The notes beneath the pieces were generated by a model that was given only the letters and a program-made list of their open reading frames with translations, was not told the origin of the DNA and ran no database searches. A stretch of 64,000 bases of DNA from Eubacterium sp. OM08-24 (lineage in GTDB: Bacteria; Bacillota; Clostridia; Oscillospirales; Acutalibacteraceae): assembly GCF_003438075.1 (NCBI RefSeq), contig NZ_QSTA01000011.1:1-64000 (forward strand), in the 5' to 3' direction. Both the position numbers and the translations under genes were made by a program. Positions 17,346 through 26,643 of the stretch are shown here, one piece after another; the first letter of the stretch is position 1; the number at the start of each line of letters is the position of its first letter.

Positions 17346-18755
17346 ATGGGCGGATATATGGGAGTAGCAGCCAAAGAGGACTGCGTTTTTGATTTGTATT
17401 TTGGTATTGACTATCACTCACACCTCGGCACAAGAAGAGGCGGTATGGTAGTTTATGATGACGAAAAGGGATTTGACAGGTCTATTCATAACATTGAAAA
17501 TGCACCTTTCAGAACTAAGTTTGATAAAGATATGCAGAGTATGAAGGGCAGACTTGGCATCGGCTGTATTTCCGACTATGAGCCTCAGCCGCTTATGGTT
17601 CGCTCGCACCATGGTACATATTCTATCACAACTGTAAGTAAGATAAATAATACCGATGAGCTTGTAAAGGAGATTTTCTCAAACGGAAATTCTCACTTTC
17701 TTGAGATGAGCGGCGGCGAAATCAATCCGACCGAGCTTGTTGCCACACTCATAAATCAGAAAGAAAACCTTATTGACGGCATTAATTATGCGCTCGAAAA
17801 GGTAGACGGCTCACTTTCACTTTTGCTTATGAATCCAAACGGCATTTACTGCGCAAGAGATAAGTACGGCAGAACTCCTATTGCTATCGGCAAGAAAGAG
17901 GACGCTTTCTGTGCCGCTTTTGAGAGCTTTTCATATAAAAACCTCGGTTACAGCAATTACAAAGAGCTTGGCCCTGGTGAGATTGTTGTTATTACAGATA
18001 AAAACTGCGTTACCTTAAAACAGCCCGGAAATGATATGAAAATATGCACATTCCTTTGGGTTTACTACGGCTACCCTGCAAGCTCATACGAGGGAATGAG
18101 CGTTGAGCAGATGCGTTACCTCTGCGGTGCAAAAATGGCAAAGAGAGATAATGTAAAGCCTGATGTTGTTGCAGGTGTTCCTGATTCGGGTATTGCACAC
18201 GCAGTCGGATATGCTAATGAGTCGGGTATTCCCTTCTCAAGACCGTTTATTAAATACACACCAACATGGCCGAGATCCTTTATGCCTACAATTCAGAGCC
18301 AGCGTAATCTTATTGCAAAAATGAAGCTGCTTGCTGTTGAGGATTTAATCAGAGGAAAAAGCCTGCTTTTGATTGACGATTCAATCGTGCGTGGCACTCA
18401 GCTCAGAGAAACAACAGAGTATCTTTTTGAAAGCGGTGCAAAGGAAGTGCACATCAGACCCGCTTGTCCTCCGCTTGTGTACGGCTGTAAGTACCTTAAC
18501 TTCTCACGCTCGTCATCTGAAATGGATCTTATTACAAGACGAGTTATTGAAAGACTTGAAAACGGCAATGTTACCGATGAAGTTTTAAAGGAATACACAA
18601 ATCCCGATTCTGAGAAGTACGAAAAAATGGTTGACGAAATCTGCAAGGAGCTCAAGTTTACTTCACTTCGATTTAACCGCCTTGACGATATGCTTGATTC
18701 CTGCGGTATTGATAAATGCAAACTTTGCACATACTGCTGGAACGGTGAGGAATAA
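17346..18755 (+). CDS. Amidophosphoribosyltransferase (PurF) homologue without the glutaminase cysteine
   Basis: This 469-residue protein has the two-domain PurF layout: an N-terminal Ntn glutaminase-like fold and a C-terminal phosphoribosyltransferase with the PRPP loop LLLIDDSIVRGTQ (about 340-352). PurF normally starts its mature chain with CG(V/I)xG; here the equivalent stretch is MGGYMGVA, so the nucleophile cysteine is replaced by glycine. The C-terminus carries CKLCTYC, which could bind metal or an Fe-S cluster. It may use free ammonia, have another substrate or be regulatory. It is a single-gene unit, with no other purine genes nearby. No frameshift or early stop suggests decay. Confidence 0.8.
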   Translation: MGGYMGVAAKEDCVFDLYFGIDYHSHLGTRRGGMVVYDDEKGFDRSIHNIENAPFRTKFDKDMQSMKGRLGIGCISDYEPQPLMVRSHHGTYSITTVSKINNTDELVKEIFSNGNSHFLEMSGGEINPTELVATLINQKENLIDGINYALEKVDGSLSLLLMNPNGIYCARDKYGRTPIAIGKKEDAFCAAFESFSYKNLGYSNYKELGPGEIVVITDKNCVTLKQPGNDMKICTFLWVYYGYPASSYEGMSVEQMRYLCGAKMAKRDNVKPDVVAGVPDSGIAHAVGYANESGIPFSRPFIKYTPTWPRSFMPTIQSQRNLIAKMKLLAVEDLIRGKSLLLIDDSIVRGTQLRETTEYLFESGAKEVHIRPACPPLVYGCKYLNFSRSSSEMDLITRRVIERLENGNVTDEVLKEYTNPDSEKYEKMVDEICKELKFTSLRFNRLDDMLDSCGIDKCKLCTYCWNGEE

Positions 18756-18770
18756 TTTATATTTTTATCA

Positions 18771-18797
18771 AAAGGGCAGTATTTACTGCCTTTTTGT
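18771..18797 (+). terminator. Terminator of the PurF-like gene
   Basis: AAAGGGCAGT and ACTGCCTTTTT pair around a short ATTT loop. Confidence 0.85.
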
Positions 18798-18969
18798 TGT
18801 TTAAACGATATGGTTATGAATATTTAGAATATTTAGAAAATTTTAATAAATGACAGTTTAATTTAATTCTTGCATATGTTATAATAATCAGTGCTGTTTA
18901 TTATAACAAAAGTAAAAACAGTCTTTTATGTGACAGATTGTTTTTGTATTAAAAGTTACGGAGTTAAAA

Positions 18970-19713
18970 ATGGGTAGGAATAATTTAATAAAATCTAACC
19001 GTAAGGTTATAAAAGAGGGTATCCGAGATGGTATTCCGATAGGACTCGGCTATCTTGCGGTATCATTTTCGCTTGGCATTGCGGCAAAAAACGCAGGTCT
19101 TAATTTTTTCCAGAGCTTTTTGGCGAGCTTGCTTTGCAATGCCTCGGCGGGTGAGTATTCAGGCTTTACCGTAATTGCGGCAGACGCTACATATTTTGAA
19201 ATGGCAGTGGTAACTCTCATTGCAAATGCAAGGTATTTGCTTATGAGTTGTGCTCTCAGTCAAAGAATGAAAAGCTCAACCTCGCTCATTCACCGACTGC
19301 TGCTTGGTTTTTATATAACCGATGAATTTTTCGGAATTACAATTTCCCGAAAGGGGAGTGTGAATCCGTACTATACCTATGGTGCAATCCTCTTTGCAGG
19401 GCCATGCTGGGCGGTTGGTACGGCGCTCGGCACGATAGCGGGCAATGTTTTGCCGCTCAGGGTTGTAAGCGCTTTAAGCGTGGCATTGTTCGGAATGTTT
19501 CTTGCCATTATTGTGCCGCCCACCAAGGGCAACAAACCTCTTATGGGCATTGTAATAGTCAGCTTTATATTAAGCCTTGCCTTTGCGTATCTGCCTGTAA
19601 TAAGTGAAATTTCCGAGGGCACAAGGACTATTATTCTTACTGTTGTTATATCTGCCGTTGCAGCCTTGCTGTTCCCTGTAAAGGATGAGGAGGGAAACGA
19701 AAATGTCGCATAA
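18970..19713 (+). CDS. azlC: AzlC-type branched-chain amino acid exporter subunit
   Basis: This 247-residue integral membrane protein matches the large subunit of the AzlCD exporter. Features are the N-terminal amphipathic start, GIPIGLGYLAVSFSLGI, LCNASAGEY and several hydrophobic segments. AzlCD exports branched-chain amino acids and analogues. It overlaps azlD by 11 bases, and a branched-chain aminotransferase follows, giving a functional neighbourhood. Family permeases can vary in substrate. Confidence 0.9.
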   Translation: MGRNNLIKSNRKVIKEGIRDGIPIGLGYLAVSFSLGIAAKNAGLNFFQSFLASLLCNASAGEYSGFTVIAADATYFEMAVVTLIANARYLLMSCALSQRMKSSTSLIHRLLLGFYITDEFFGITISRKGSVNPYYTYGAILFAGPCWAVGTALGTIAGNVLPLRVVSALSVALFGMFLAIIVPPTKGNKPLMGIVIVSFILSLAFAYLPVISEISEGTRTIILTVVISAVAALLFPVKDEEGNENVA

Positions 19714-20011
19714 TCCGTATATTTATATTTTGATAATGGCAGGCGTTACCTTCGCAATCAGAGTTCTGCCGCTTACTCTTGTAAAAAAGCAGTTCACAAA
19801 TCAGTTTGTAAAATCGTTTCTCTACTATGTGCCGTATGTAACACTTTCGGTTATGACCTTTCCTGCAATTATCAATGCTACCCAAAGTCCCATAGCAGGC
19901 GCAATAGCCTTTGCCGCAGGTCTTGTGGCGGCGTGGTTTGACGCAGGTTTGTTTAAAGTATCGGTAATCTGTTGCGTGCTTGTTTTTGTGTGTGAATTTA
20001 TAATCTGTTAA
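19703..20011 (+). CDS. azlD: AzlD-type exporter small subunit
   Basis: This 102-residue protein has about four hydrophobic segments and the typical AzlD pattern FAIRVLPLTL near the start and FDAGLFKVSVI near the end. The ATG at 19703 follows GAGGAGGGA, which lies inside the end of azlC; the upstream in-frame ATG at 19685 is part of that ribosome site. It is obligately paired with AzlC. Confidence 0.9.
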   Translation: MSHNPYIYILIMAGVTFAIRVLPLTLVKKQFTNQFVKSFLYYVPYVTLSVMTFPAIINATQSPIAGAIAFAAGLVAAWFDAGLFKVSVICCVLVFVCEFIIC

Positions 20012-20219
20012 AAGTAAAATGAAGGTTTGAGTTTTGTAAATTGCATTTTGGCAAAAAATGTAAACAGGCTCAAGCCTTTTTGCTTTATACTTAATAGGTG
20101 AAAACAGGGTGATTTTATTGAAATTTACCACTTTAATTCGATAAAGGAATTGTGAAATTGCAATCTGTAAAAATTGGTACAAAATATACCTTTATACACT
20201 AATAATCCTACTTTAATTG

Positions 20220-20246
20220 TTGACAAATTACGATAATAAGTATAAT
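20220..20246 (+). promoter_or_regulatory. Promoter of the aminotransferase gene
   Basis: TTGACA (20220-20225) and TATAAT (20241-20246) are both perfect, but the spacer is only 15 bases; TAATAT two bases further gives the usual 17. Either way this is a strong-looking start for ilvE. Confidence 0.6.
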
Positions 20247-20293
20247 ATATACTTATAACAGATTTTGCCTACATTGAAAGGAAGTAATATATC

Positions 20294-21319
20294 ATGGGAA
20301 AGCAGAATATTGATTGGGCAAATATCGGCTTTGGCTATATGCCTACCGGTGAAAGATTTGTAGCAAATTACAAAGACGGCAAGTGGGACGAAGGTGCAAT
20401 GACAACTGACGCAACAATCACAATGAGTGAGTGCGCAGGTGTTTTGCAGTATGCTCAGACTTGCTTTGAAGGCTTAAAGGCTTATACAACTCAGGACGGA
20501 AAAATCGTAGTTTTCAGACCTGACCTTAATGCAGCAAGAATGCAGGATTCATGCAAAAGACTTGAAATGCCTGTTCTTCCTGAAAATATGTTTGTTGACG
20601 CAGTTTGCAAGGTTGTAAAGGCTAACGCAGACTATGTACCTCCATACGGCTCAGGTGCAACACTTTATCTCCGTCCGTATATGTTCGGTATCGGCCCTGT
20701 TATCGGTGTTAAGCCATCAACAGAGTATCAGTTCAGACTTTTCGCAACTCCTGTCGGCCCATACTTCAAGGGCGGCGCAAAGCCAATTACAATCAAGGTT
20801 TCTGACTTTGACAGAGCCGCACCACACGGTACAGGTCACATCAAAGCAGGTCTTAACTATGCAATGAGCTTGCACGCAATCGTTACAGCTCACGAAGAAG
20901 GCTTTGCTGAGAATATGTATCTTGATGCCGCTACCCGTACAAAGGTAGAGGAAACAGGCGGTGCAAACTTTATCTTCGTTACAAAAGACGGTAAGGTTGT
21001 TACTCCAAAGTCAAACAGTATTCTTCCTTCAATTACTCGCCGTTCTCTTATGTATGTTGCAAAAGAGTATCTCGGTCTTGAGGTAGAGGAGAGAGAAGTT
21101 TACTTTGACGAGGTTAAAGATTTTGCAGAGTGCGGTCTTTGCGGTACAGCAGCAGTTATCTCACCTGTTGGCAAAATTAACGACCACGGCAAGGAAATTT
21201 GTTTCCCAAGCGGTATGGAAGAAATGGGCCCTGTTACAAAGAAGCTCTATGAAACACTTACAGGTATTCAGATGGGCAGAATTGAAGCTCCAAAGGGTTG
21301 GATTAAGGTAATTGAATAA
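20294..21319 (+). CDS. ilvE: Branched-chain amino acid aminotransferase
   Basis: This PLP enzyme interconverts valine, leucine and isoleucine with their 2-oxo acids. At 341 residues it fits the larger IlvE class. Visible are FEGLKAY, RPDLNAARM, the PLP lysine in GHIKAGLNYAMS and EETGGANFIF. AAAGGAAG precedes the ATG. It directly follows azlCD but has its own promoter. No T-box or leader peptide was seen in the 48-base leader. Confidence 0.93.
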   Translation: MGKQNIDWANIGFGYMPTGERFVANYKDGKWDEGAMTTDATITMSECAGVLQYAQTCFEGLKAYTTQDGKIVVFRPDLNAARMQDSCKRLEMPVLPENMFVDAVCKVVKANADYVPPYGSGATLYLRPYMFGIGPVIGVKPSTEYQFRLFATPVGPYFKGGAKPITIKVSDFDRAAPHGTGHIKAGLNYAMSLHAIVTAHEEGFAENMYLDAATRTKVEETGGANFIFVTKDGKVVTPKSNSILPSITRRSLMYVAKEYLGLEVEEREVYFDEVKDFAECGLCGTAAVISPVGKINDHGKEICFPSGMEEMGPVTKKLYETLTGIQMGRIEAPKGWIKVIE

Positions 21320-21344
21320 TTACACATAACTTATAAAATTTGTG

Positions 21345-21375
21345 CCTGAGTATTATTGCTCAGCCCCTTTTTGTT
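21345..21375 (+). terminator. Weak terminator of ilvE
   Basis: CTGAG (21346-21350) and CTCAG (21359-21363) form a short stem followed by CCCCTTTTTG. Confidence 0.4.
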
Positions 21376-21415
21376 GTATATTGGGTTATATTCTAAATGT
21401 TGGGGTGAAATTCAG

Positions 21416-21525
21416 AATAATGGTTTAGCGTAAAAAGTTTAGTTTTATAAATTTTACATTGGGGACGGAAACATTTTCTTTTGCCGTACTTTGTTGCCCG
21501 ACCGAAAGTTGGCTAAACTGCAATT
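21416..21525 (+). repeat. Short internally deleted derivative of the dispersed repeat
   Basis: The left end ATAATGGTTTAGCG (21417-21430) and right end GGCTAAACTGCAATT (from 21511) match the ends of copy 1. The block GGGACGGAAA ... TTGTTGCCCGACCGAAAGT (about 21462-21510) matches the right part of copy 2. The central hairpins are missing, leaving about 110 bases, the way deletion derivatives of mobile repeats look. Confidence 0.7.
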
Positions 21526-21560
21526 CCCCCACTATTACAAAAGAATTGAATATTATCATA

Positions 21561-21600
21561 AATAAAAACAGTCCTCAATTTATTTTGAGGACTGTTTAAC
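21561..21600 (-). terminator. Terminator of the PAP2 gene
   Basis: AAACAGTCCTCAA pairs perfectly with TTGAGGACTGTTT around a short loop. On the minus strand it directly follows the PAP2 stop. Confidence 0.8.
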
Positions 21601-21601
21601 T

Positions 21602-22105
21602 TTAAATTATAAAAAATGATAAATAGCCGTAAAGCAGTGAGATTGCCATTCCTGCGAGCACATCACTTATAAAATGCACTCCCGATAGCACCCTTGAAAC
21701 CATAATAAAAAAGCTGATTATAAGATAAGCAATTCCGAGAGGGATACTTACATACATAAAAGCCATTGCAATTATAAAGGCGCAGGCTGTGTGTCGGCTC
21801 GGCATACTTTCTCCGCTTTTGTCTTTGCCAAATACAGACGGTGTGGCAAATTTTTCGTACGGTCTTGCCCTGTTAAATATTTTTCTGAATACGGTTATTA
21901 TCGCAAATACCGTCATTGGCGACAAAGTGATTCTTGCAAAAATTTTTGCGTCTGAAAAAAGCATAAAAACCGCAAGCACACCGTACGATAAAAACATTAC
22001 AAATGGCAGAAAGTTGTAGCAGAATTTTAATATTGCATTACACAACTTATTTCTTTTAAAGAAACTAACCATATTAATATACATTTCCGCACTCACAACA
22101 ATCAC
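21602..22105 (-). CDS. PAP2-family membrane phosphatase
   Basis: Up to 167 residues with about five membrane segments. The three PAP2 phosphatase motifs are visible: RARPYE, MPSRHT and SRVLSGVHFISD. Such enzymes dephosphorylate lipid phosphates, for example undecaprenyl pyrophosphate or phosphatidate. The true start is uncertain: GTG at 22105 or a start a few to a dozen codons later. It lies after asnB on the same strand, 37 bases apart, possibly in the same transcript. Confidence 0.85.
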   Translation of the reverse strand: MIVVSAEMYINMVSFFKRNKLCNAILKFCYNFLPFVMFLSYGVLAVFMLFSDAKIFARITLSPMTVFAIITVFRKIFNRARPYEKFATPSVFGKDKSGESMPSRHTACAFIIAMAFMYVSIPLGIAYLIISFFIMVSRVLSGVHFISDVLAGMAISLLYGYLSFFII

Positions 22106-22142
22106 CCAGTTTTAACATTCTTATGCTATTTTAACACAATAT

Positions 22143-23975
22143 TTACACTATTTCAACATTGTATTTTTCAAACCAATAGTCAAGCTCAATAATATATGCG
22201 AGTATCTGCGGTGCTTTCATAAGCTGACCGTACCATGGTGTGGTTATGCTGTCGGGATTTTCCGCTATTTTCATTATGCTGTCTTTGTTGAGCATTTCGG
22301 TGAGAATATTTTTCTTTTGCAGAATATTCTTAACTCTTTCTTTACAAATATCAAAGTAAATCGGATTATGCGTTTTTGGATAAGGACTTTTCTTTCTCCA
22401 GCATATTTCATCGGGCAAAATATCTTCAAAGGCTTTGCGCACAATTCCTTTTTCTCGGTTATTGTAGGCTTTGATTTCCCAAGGCATATTGTACGCATAT
22501 TCCGCAAGCCTGTAATCGCAGAACGGCACACGCACCTCAAGTCCGTTATACATAGAGCAACGGTCTTTTCGCTCAAGCAGGCATTGCATAAACCAGTAAA
22601 AATTGAGATAAAACATTTCTCTCATTCTTGCGTCAATTTTTGAATCGCTTTTCAACTTTGGAGCAAGATTAATTGTGTCGAGATACTTTTGCCGTACATA
22701 TTCTGCACCCTTTGGCAAAACTCCTTCTTTTAATATTGATGAGCGGACATCCTGACTTTTTGACCACGGAAAATTATCTTCAAATAGAATTTCTTTATTG
22801 TGGTACCACGGATAACCGCCGAAAAGCTCGTCGGCACATTCGCCCGACAATGCAACGGTATAGTCCTTTTTTATTTCTCCGCAAAACAGCAAAAGCGAGG
22901 AATCTACATCAACATACCCCGGCAAATCCCTTGCGATTACGCTGTCATACAGTGCATCTGCAACCGCCTTATTGTCAAGTATAATTTCTCTGTGCCGACT
23001 GTCGGCATTGCGTGACATAAGCGATATATATTCAAAATCCGCATTCGGCTGAAACAGGCTTTTTTGAAAATATTTCTCATTGTCACGATATTCAACCGAG
23101 TAGGTGTTGATTTTGCCGAGCTTATTTTCCTTGTAGTATTGCGAGGCGGTTTTTACTATGATACTGCTGTCAAGACCGCCCGAAAGGAAAAAGCAAAGCG
23201 GCATATCGCTCACCAGCTGACGATTTATAGCATCTGTCAGCAAGTACCTTGTTTTTTCTATACTCTGCTCAACTGTGTCTGTGTGTTCCTTTGCCTGTAT
23301 GGAAAAGTAAATTTTCTTTGTCAGCTTTTTATCTTTATAATAAGCCATTTCCCCCGGCTTTAATTCCTTAACCCCCTTAAACACTCCGCACGATGGTGTT
23401 CGGGCAGGTCCTAAAAAGAAAATTTCGTAAAGTCCGTTTTCGTCAATTTGAGGTTTTACCGCCTTGCTTGCAAGCAAAGTTTTTATTTCCGAGGCAAACA
23501 GAATACCGCCGTCATATTCATAATAAAACAAAGGCTTAACACCGATTTTGTCACGACACAAAAACAGGCTGTTTTCGCTTACATCGTATATCGCAAACGC
23601 AAAAATACCGTTGAGCATATCGGCGCATTTTTCCTTGTATTTTATATATGCTTTAAGCACAACCTCTGTGTCGCTGTGACCTCTGAAATGGTAGCCGCTC
23701 GCTTTCAAATCTTCTCTTAGCTCGTCAGTGTTGTAAAGCTCGCCGTTATATACAATTATATAGCTTTTTCCTCTGTGCCTTGCCGCCATAGGCTGTTTGC
23801 CGTTTTCTTTATCAATTACTACAAGCCGCCTGTGCAGCAGGGCACAGCCTTTGTTAATGTAAAGTCCGTTTTCGTCAGGCCCTCTCTTGCTGAGGGTTTG
23901 CGACATTTCGTACAGAACAGGAATCTGCTTGCTCATTTCTGTTTCATTGTCAAACCAACCTGCAATACCACACAT
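22143..23975 (-). CDS. asnB: Asparagine synthase, glutamine-hydrolysing
   Basis: This 610-residue enzyme makes asparagine from aspartate using glutamine nitrogen. It starts MCGIAGWF, so the Ntn nucleophile C2 is intact (compare the PurF homologue). The glutaminase domain covers about 1-200 (NGELYN, GHSDTEVVL). The synthase domain has the PP-loop FFLSGGLDSS and ALSGECADELFGGY. GGAGG precedes the ATG. Some AsnB homologues amidate peptidoglycan or make natural products; the full canonical motifs favour the standard role. Confidence 0.92.
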   Translation of the reverse strand: MCGIAGWFDNETEMSKQIPVLYEMSQTLSKRGPDENGLYINKGCALLHRRLVVIDKENGKQPMAARHRGKSYIIVYNGELYNTDELREDLKASGYHFRGHSDTEVVLKAYIKYKEKCADMLNGIFAFAIYDVSENSLFLCRDKIGVKPLFYYEYDGGILFASEIKTLLASKAVKPQIDENGLYEIFFLGPARTPSCGVFKGVKELKPGEMAYYKDKKLTKKIYFSIQAKEHTDTVEQSIEKTRYLLTDAINRQLVSDMPLCFFLSGGLDSSIIVKTASQYYKENKLGKINTYSVEYRDNEKYFQKSLFQPNADFEYISLMSRNADSRHREIILDNKAVADALYDSVIARDLPGYVDVDSSLLLFCGEIKKDYTVALSGECADELFGGYPWYHNKEILFEDNFPWSKSQDVRSSILKEGVLPKGAEYVRQKYLDTINLAPKLKSDSKIDARMREMFYLNFYWFMQCLLERKDRCSMYNGLEVRVPFCDYRLAEYAYNMPWEIKAYNNREKGIVRKAFEDILPDEICWRKKSPYPKTHNPIYFDICKERVKNILQKKNILTEMLNKDSIMKIAENPDSITTPWYGQLMKAPQILAYIIELDYWFEKYNVEIV

Positions 23976-23987
23976 GTGAAACCTCCG

Positions 23988-25055
23988 TCAATTATTTCTG
24001 TAATTTTTCAGTAAACATAAAAAGCACACCATAAGTGCCGTAAGCACAATTCCCGACAGAGCAGTTCCGCCGTAAACAGAGCCGCCCGAAACCGTACCCA
24101 CCGAAAATACGCTTTTGGTATCGTAAAAAATAAGCATACCTATATAAGTAAAAGCCGCCGTTAATATTCCTTGAATTATTCTGTAACAGAAAAATATTAT
24201 TTTATTTATCTTCAGGTTTCCGAGTACCGAGAAAATCTGAAAATGCACGCATATTCCGCCAAATCCTGCCACAAATGCAACCGCCCATACAGGCAGTTCG
24301 GCAGAAACGGCTTTTACTCCTGCGCACACCTCAAAAGTAGCGATAATCATTGCTTTTGCAAAATCATCTGTAATTAATGCGGAAATTATCCCCGTCAATG
24401 CCGAAAAAGCTATAACAAACGAGCATATCGAAAACATCCCCTTTGAGGCGTCATATACAGACTCAACAACAGATTTTGTGAAATTCATTTTGATTGTTTT
24501 ATTTGTCTTTGTGCTTACGGTAATTTTGCCCCTGTTTATTATTCTATTCGCAATGCCTGTAATAAGTACCGATAAAATCTGCGAGCATAGCATAATTGTG
24601 CCGATTTTTTTATCGTTGTAAATTGACATTCCTATAAAGCTGATAAGAAATCCCGGCCCTGCGCATACCATAAACACCCCCGCTCTTTTACATTCGTCAA
24701 TATTGGCAGTACCGCTTTTGTAAACTTCGTTACAGCTTTTTGCACCAATCGGATAACCGCCCGTAACCGACAGCAAAAGTATGGGCGCAAAGCAAGGACT
24801 TAGTCCGAATACGGTTTTCGTAATTTTGCCAAATGGTTTGCCTAATAAATCGGCAATACCGCTTTTTACTATAAAAGAAGATACCGCCATAAAGGGAAAA
24901 AGCGAGGGAATAAGAACATTCAGGCACATTTCAATTCCCGAAAGCGCACCGTTTGCACATTCTTTTGAAAAAACCAAAAGCATTATACACACTATAATTA
25001 TTCCGGCTGAAAGCACAACAGCCGCCGGTTTGTGAAAATTTGCCTTTATAAACAT
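23988..25055 (-). CDS. YlbJ-like sporulation integral membrane protein
   Basis: This protein of about 355 residues has many membrane segments and the Gate/nucleoside-recognition pattern shared by YlbJ and SpmA/B: IPSLFPFMAVSSF, SVTGGYPIGAKS and ICVHFQIFSVL. YlbJ-type proteins are needed for spore development. The start is taken at ATG 25055, preceded by GGTGATT; the frame is open to 25163 but that part overlaps the divergent yqfC promoter region. It is divergent from yqfCD, also sporulation genes, which supports the assignment. Confidence 0.75.
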   Translation of the reverse strand: MFIKANFHKPAAVVLSAGIIIVCIMLLVFSKECANGALSGIEMCLNVLIPSLFPFMAVSSFIVKSGIADLLGKPFGKITKTVFGLSPCFAPILLLSVTGGYPIGAKSCNEVYKSGTANIDECKRAGVFMVCAGPGFLISFIGMSIYNDKKIGTIMLCSQILSVLITGIANRIINRGKITVSTKTNKTIKMNFTKSVVESVYDASKGMFSICSFVIAFSALTGIISALITDDFAKAMIIATFEVCAGVKAVSAELPVWAVAFVAGFGGICVHFQIFSVLGNLKINKIIFFCYRIIQGILTAAFTYIGMLIFYDTKSVFSVGTVSGGSVYGGTALSGIVLTALMVCFLCLLKNYRNN

Positions 25056-25130
25056 AGCAATCACCATTAATATATATGTATCACTCTGCATAAAAATAAT
25101 AATAAAGCGTTGAATTGGGAGAGATATATT

Positions 25131-25403
25131 TTGCAGAGAAAAAGCGATAAGCCTAAAAATCAATCGGCAAATTCAATAGCGCTTGACCTTAATTCGGGAT
25201 TGCCGATACTCGATATGCTCGGCAACAGGCGAATAACTATTGAGGGCTCAACGGGTGTGCTCAGATATGAAAGCGAAAATATCAAGATTAACACAAACAA
25301 AATGGTAGTGTCGGTATGTGGCAGAGGTCTTACGGTAAAGTGCATTTCTGCCGTTGATGTGGTTATAGAGGGATTTATAACAGGAATTGATTTTATTACA
25401 TAA
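25131..25403 (+). CDS. yqfC: Sporulation protein YqfC
   Basis: This 90-residue protein fits YqfC: PILDMLGNRRITIEGSTGVL followed by a beta-rich stretch ending in VVIEGFITGIDF. It probably starts at TTG 25131, preceded by GGGAGAG; another in-frame TTG at 25110 lacks a ribosome site. It pairs with yqfD, 14 bases downstream, as in other spore formers. Confidence 0.85.
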   Translation: MQRKSDKPKNQSANSIALDLNSGLPILDMLGNRRITIEGSTGVLRYESENIKINTNKMVVSVCGRGLTVKCISAVDVVIEGFITGIDFIT

Positions 25404-25417
25404 AGCGAGGCGGTAAT

Positions 25418-26596
25418 ATGCTGTTAAGGCTTATCAGGTGGAGCAAAGGCTATGTTGATTTTTCGGCATACGGAAAATTTCCCGAACGGTTTATTAATCT
25501 TACTACCCGAAACGGAATAAATGTGTGGAATTTAAAGCCTGTTCAAAACGGCTTGACCGCCACAATGCAGGTTTACGATTACAAAAATATACGCAGTATT
25601 GCCTCAAAATCAAAACTCAGAATGCGTGTTACAGGCAGGCATGGACTTCCGTTTTACGCACAACGCTACAAGCAAAGGGCAGGACTTCTTATCGGCGCTG
25701 TTATCGGTATAGTTTTAATTGCTGTATTGTCAAAATTTATATGGTATATTGACGCACCGCCTACAAAAAGCCTGAGTACCTCGCAGATACTTTCGGCGCT
25801 TGAGGAAGATAATGTAAAGGTCGGTTCGTATATCAATTCTATTGATACCGAAAATACAGAGCGAAAGCTGATTTTGAAAAACGAACAGATAGGCTGGATA
25901 AGTCTTAATATTATGGGCAGTACAATGAGTGTTAATATTGAGGAAAAAGCACCAAAGCCCGATACTCCCGACTTTAAAACGCCCTGCAACATAAAAGCTA
26001 ACAATGACGGTGTAATTACAAGCATAAAAACCGCAAGAGGAGAAACCAAGGTGATGAAAGGCAGTGGAGTTGTAAAGGGAGATTTGCTTGTAAGCGGTAT
26101 AGTTGAAACTAAGCAGGAAACAATAGAATATGTGCACGCAAGTGCAGAAATAATGGCGGATGTAATATATAAAAAGGAATATACCATACCCCAAAGCTAT
26201 GAGTATTATTCGCTGACCGGCAACCGAACAGACAGATATATGTGCGGTATTCTTAATTTTTACTTTCCCTGTTCGCTTAGTTTTAAGTCATACGATGACA
26301 GCGTGTTTGCAAGCCGTAAAGAAAAGCTGAGCTTTAACGGCACAAACATACCGATAGAATTGATTACACAAAGTGAAACAGAGGTAAGCAGAACTGAGGT
26401 TAATCTTGACAAAGCGACACTTGATAAAAAAATACTTGCTCAGTCTATGCTATATGAGGTGTTTGAAAAGCCCAAAAGCAGGCTTGTAAGCAGAAAAATT
26501 ACCACAAAAACAGGCAGTGACAGCATTATTGCGGAAATCAGCTATATTTTTAACGAAAATATTGCACAAACATCAGAATTTAGTGTGACAGATTAA
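25418..26596 (+). CDS. yqfD: Sporulation protein YqfD
   Basis: This 392-residue protein has one membrane segment (about 88-108, LLIGAVIGIVLIAVLSKFIW) that separates a small N-terminal cytoplasmic domain from a large extracytoplasmic beta domain. LLRLIRWSKGYVDF at the start and the conserved order after yqfC identify the family. In other spore formers yqfD is expressed in the mother cell and needed for sporulation, with unclear biochemistry. phoH and ybeY, the usual next genes, are absent here; ymdB follows. Confidence 0.88.
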   Translation: MLLRLIRWSKGYVDFSAYGKFPERFINLTTRNGINVWNLKPVQNGLTATMQVYDYKNIRSIASKSKLRMRVTGRHGLPFYAQRYKQRAGLLIGAVIGIVLIAVLSKFIWYIDAPPTKSLSTSQILSALEEDNVKVGSYINSIDTENTERKLILKNEQIGWISLNIMGSTMSVNIEEKAPKPDTPDFKTPCNIKANNDGVITSIKTARGETKVMKGSGVVKGDLLVSGIVETKQETIEYVHASAEIMADVIYKKEYTIPQSYEYYSLTGNRTDRYMCGILNFYFPCSLSFKSYDDSVFASRKEKLSFNGTNIPIELITQSETEVSRTEVNLDKATLDKKILAQSMLYEVFEKPKSRLVSRKITTKTGSDSIIAEISYIFNENIAQTSEFSVTD

Positions 26597-26643
26597 AATA
26601 TATGTGGTATAATTAACCTATCAGATTATTATAGGGTGGTATT

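Noticed and set aside
20024..20090. Terminator after azlD (AGGCTCAAGCCTTTTT)
   Set aside because: The stem is only four or five bases with a two-base loop, too weak to call.
22274..23720. Several antisense frames of 70-108 codons across asnB
   Set aside because: They are shadows of a strongly coding gene, rich in Cys, His and Tyr typical of wrong-strand reading, and lack ribosome sites.
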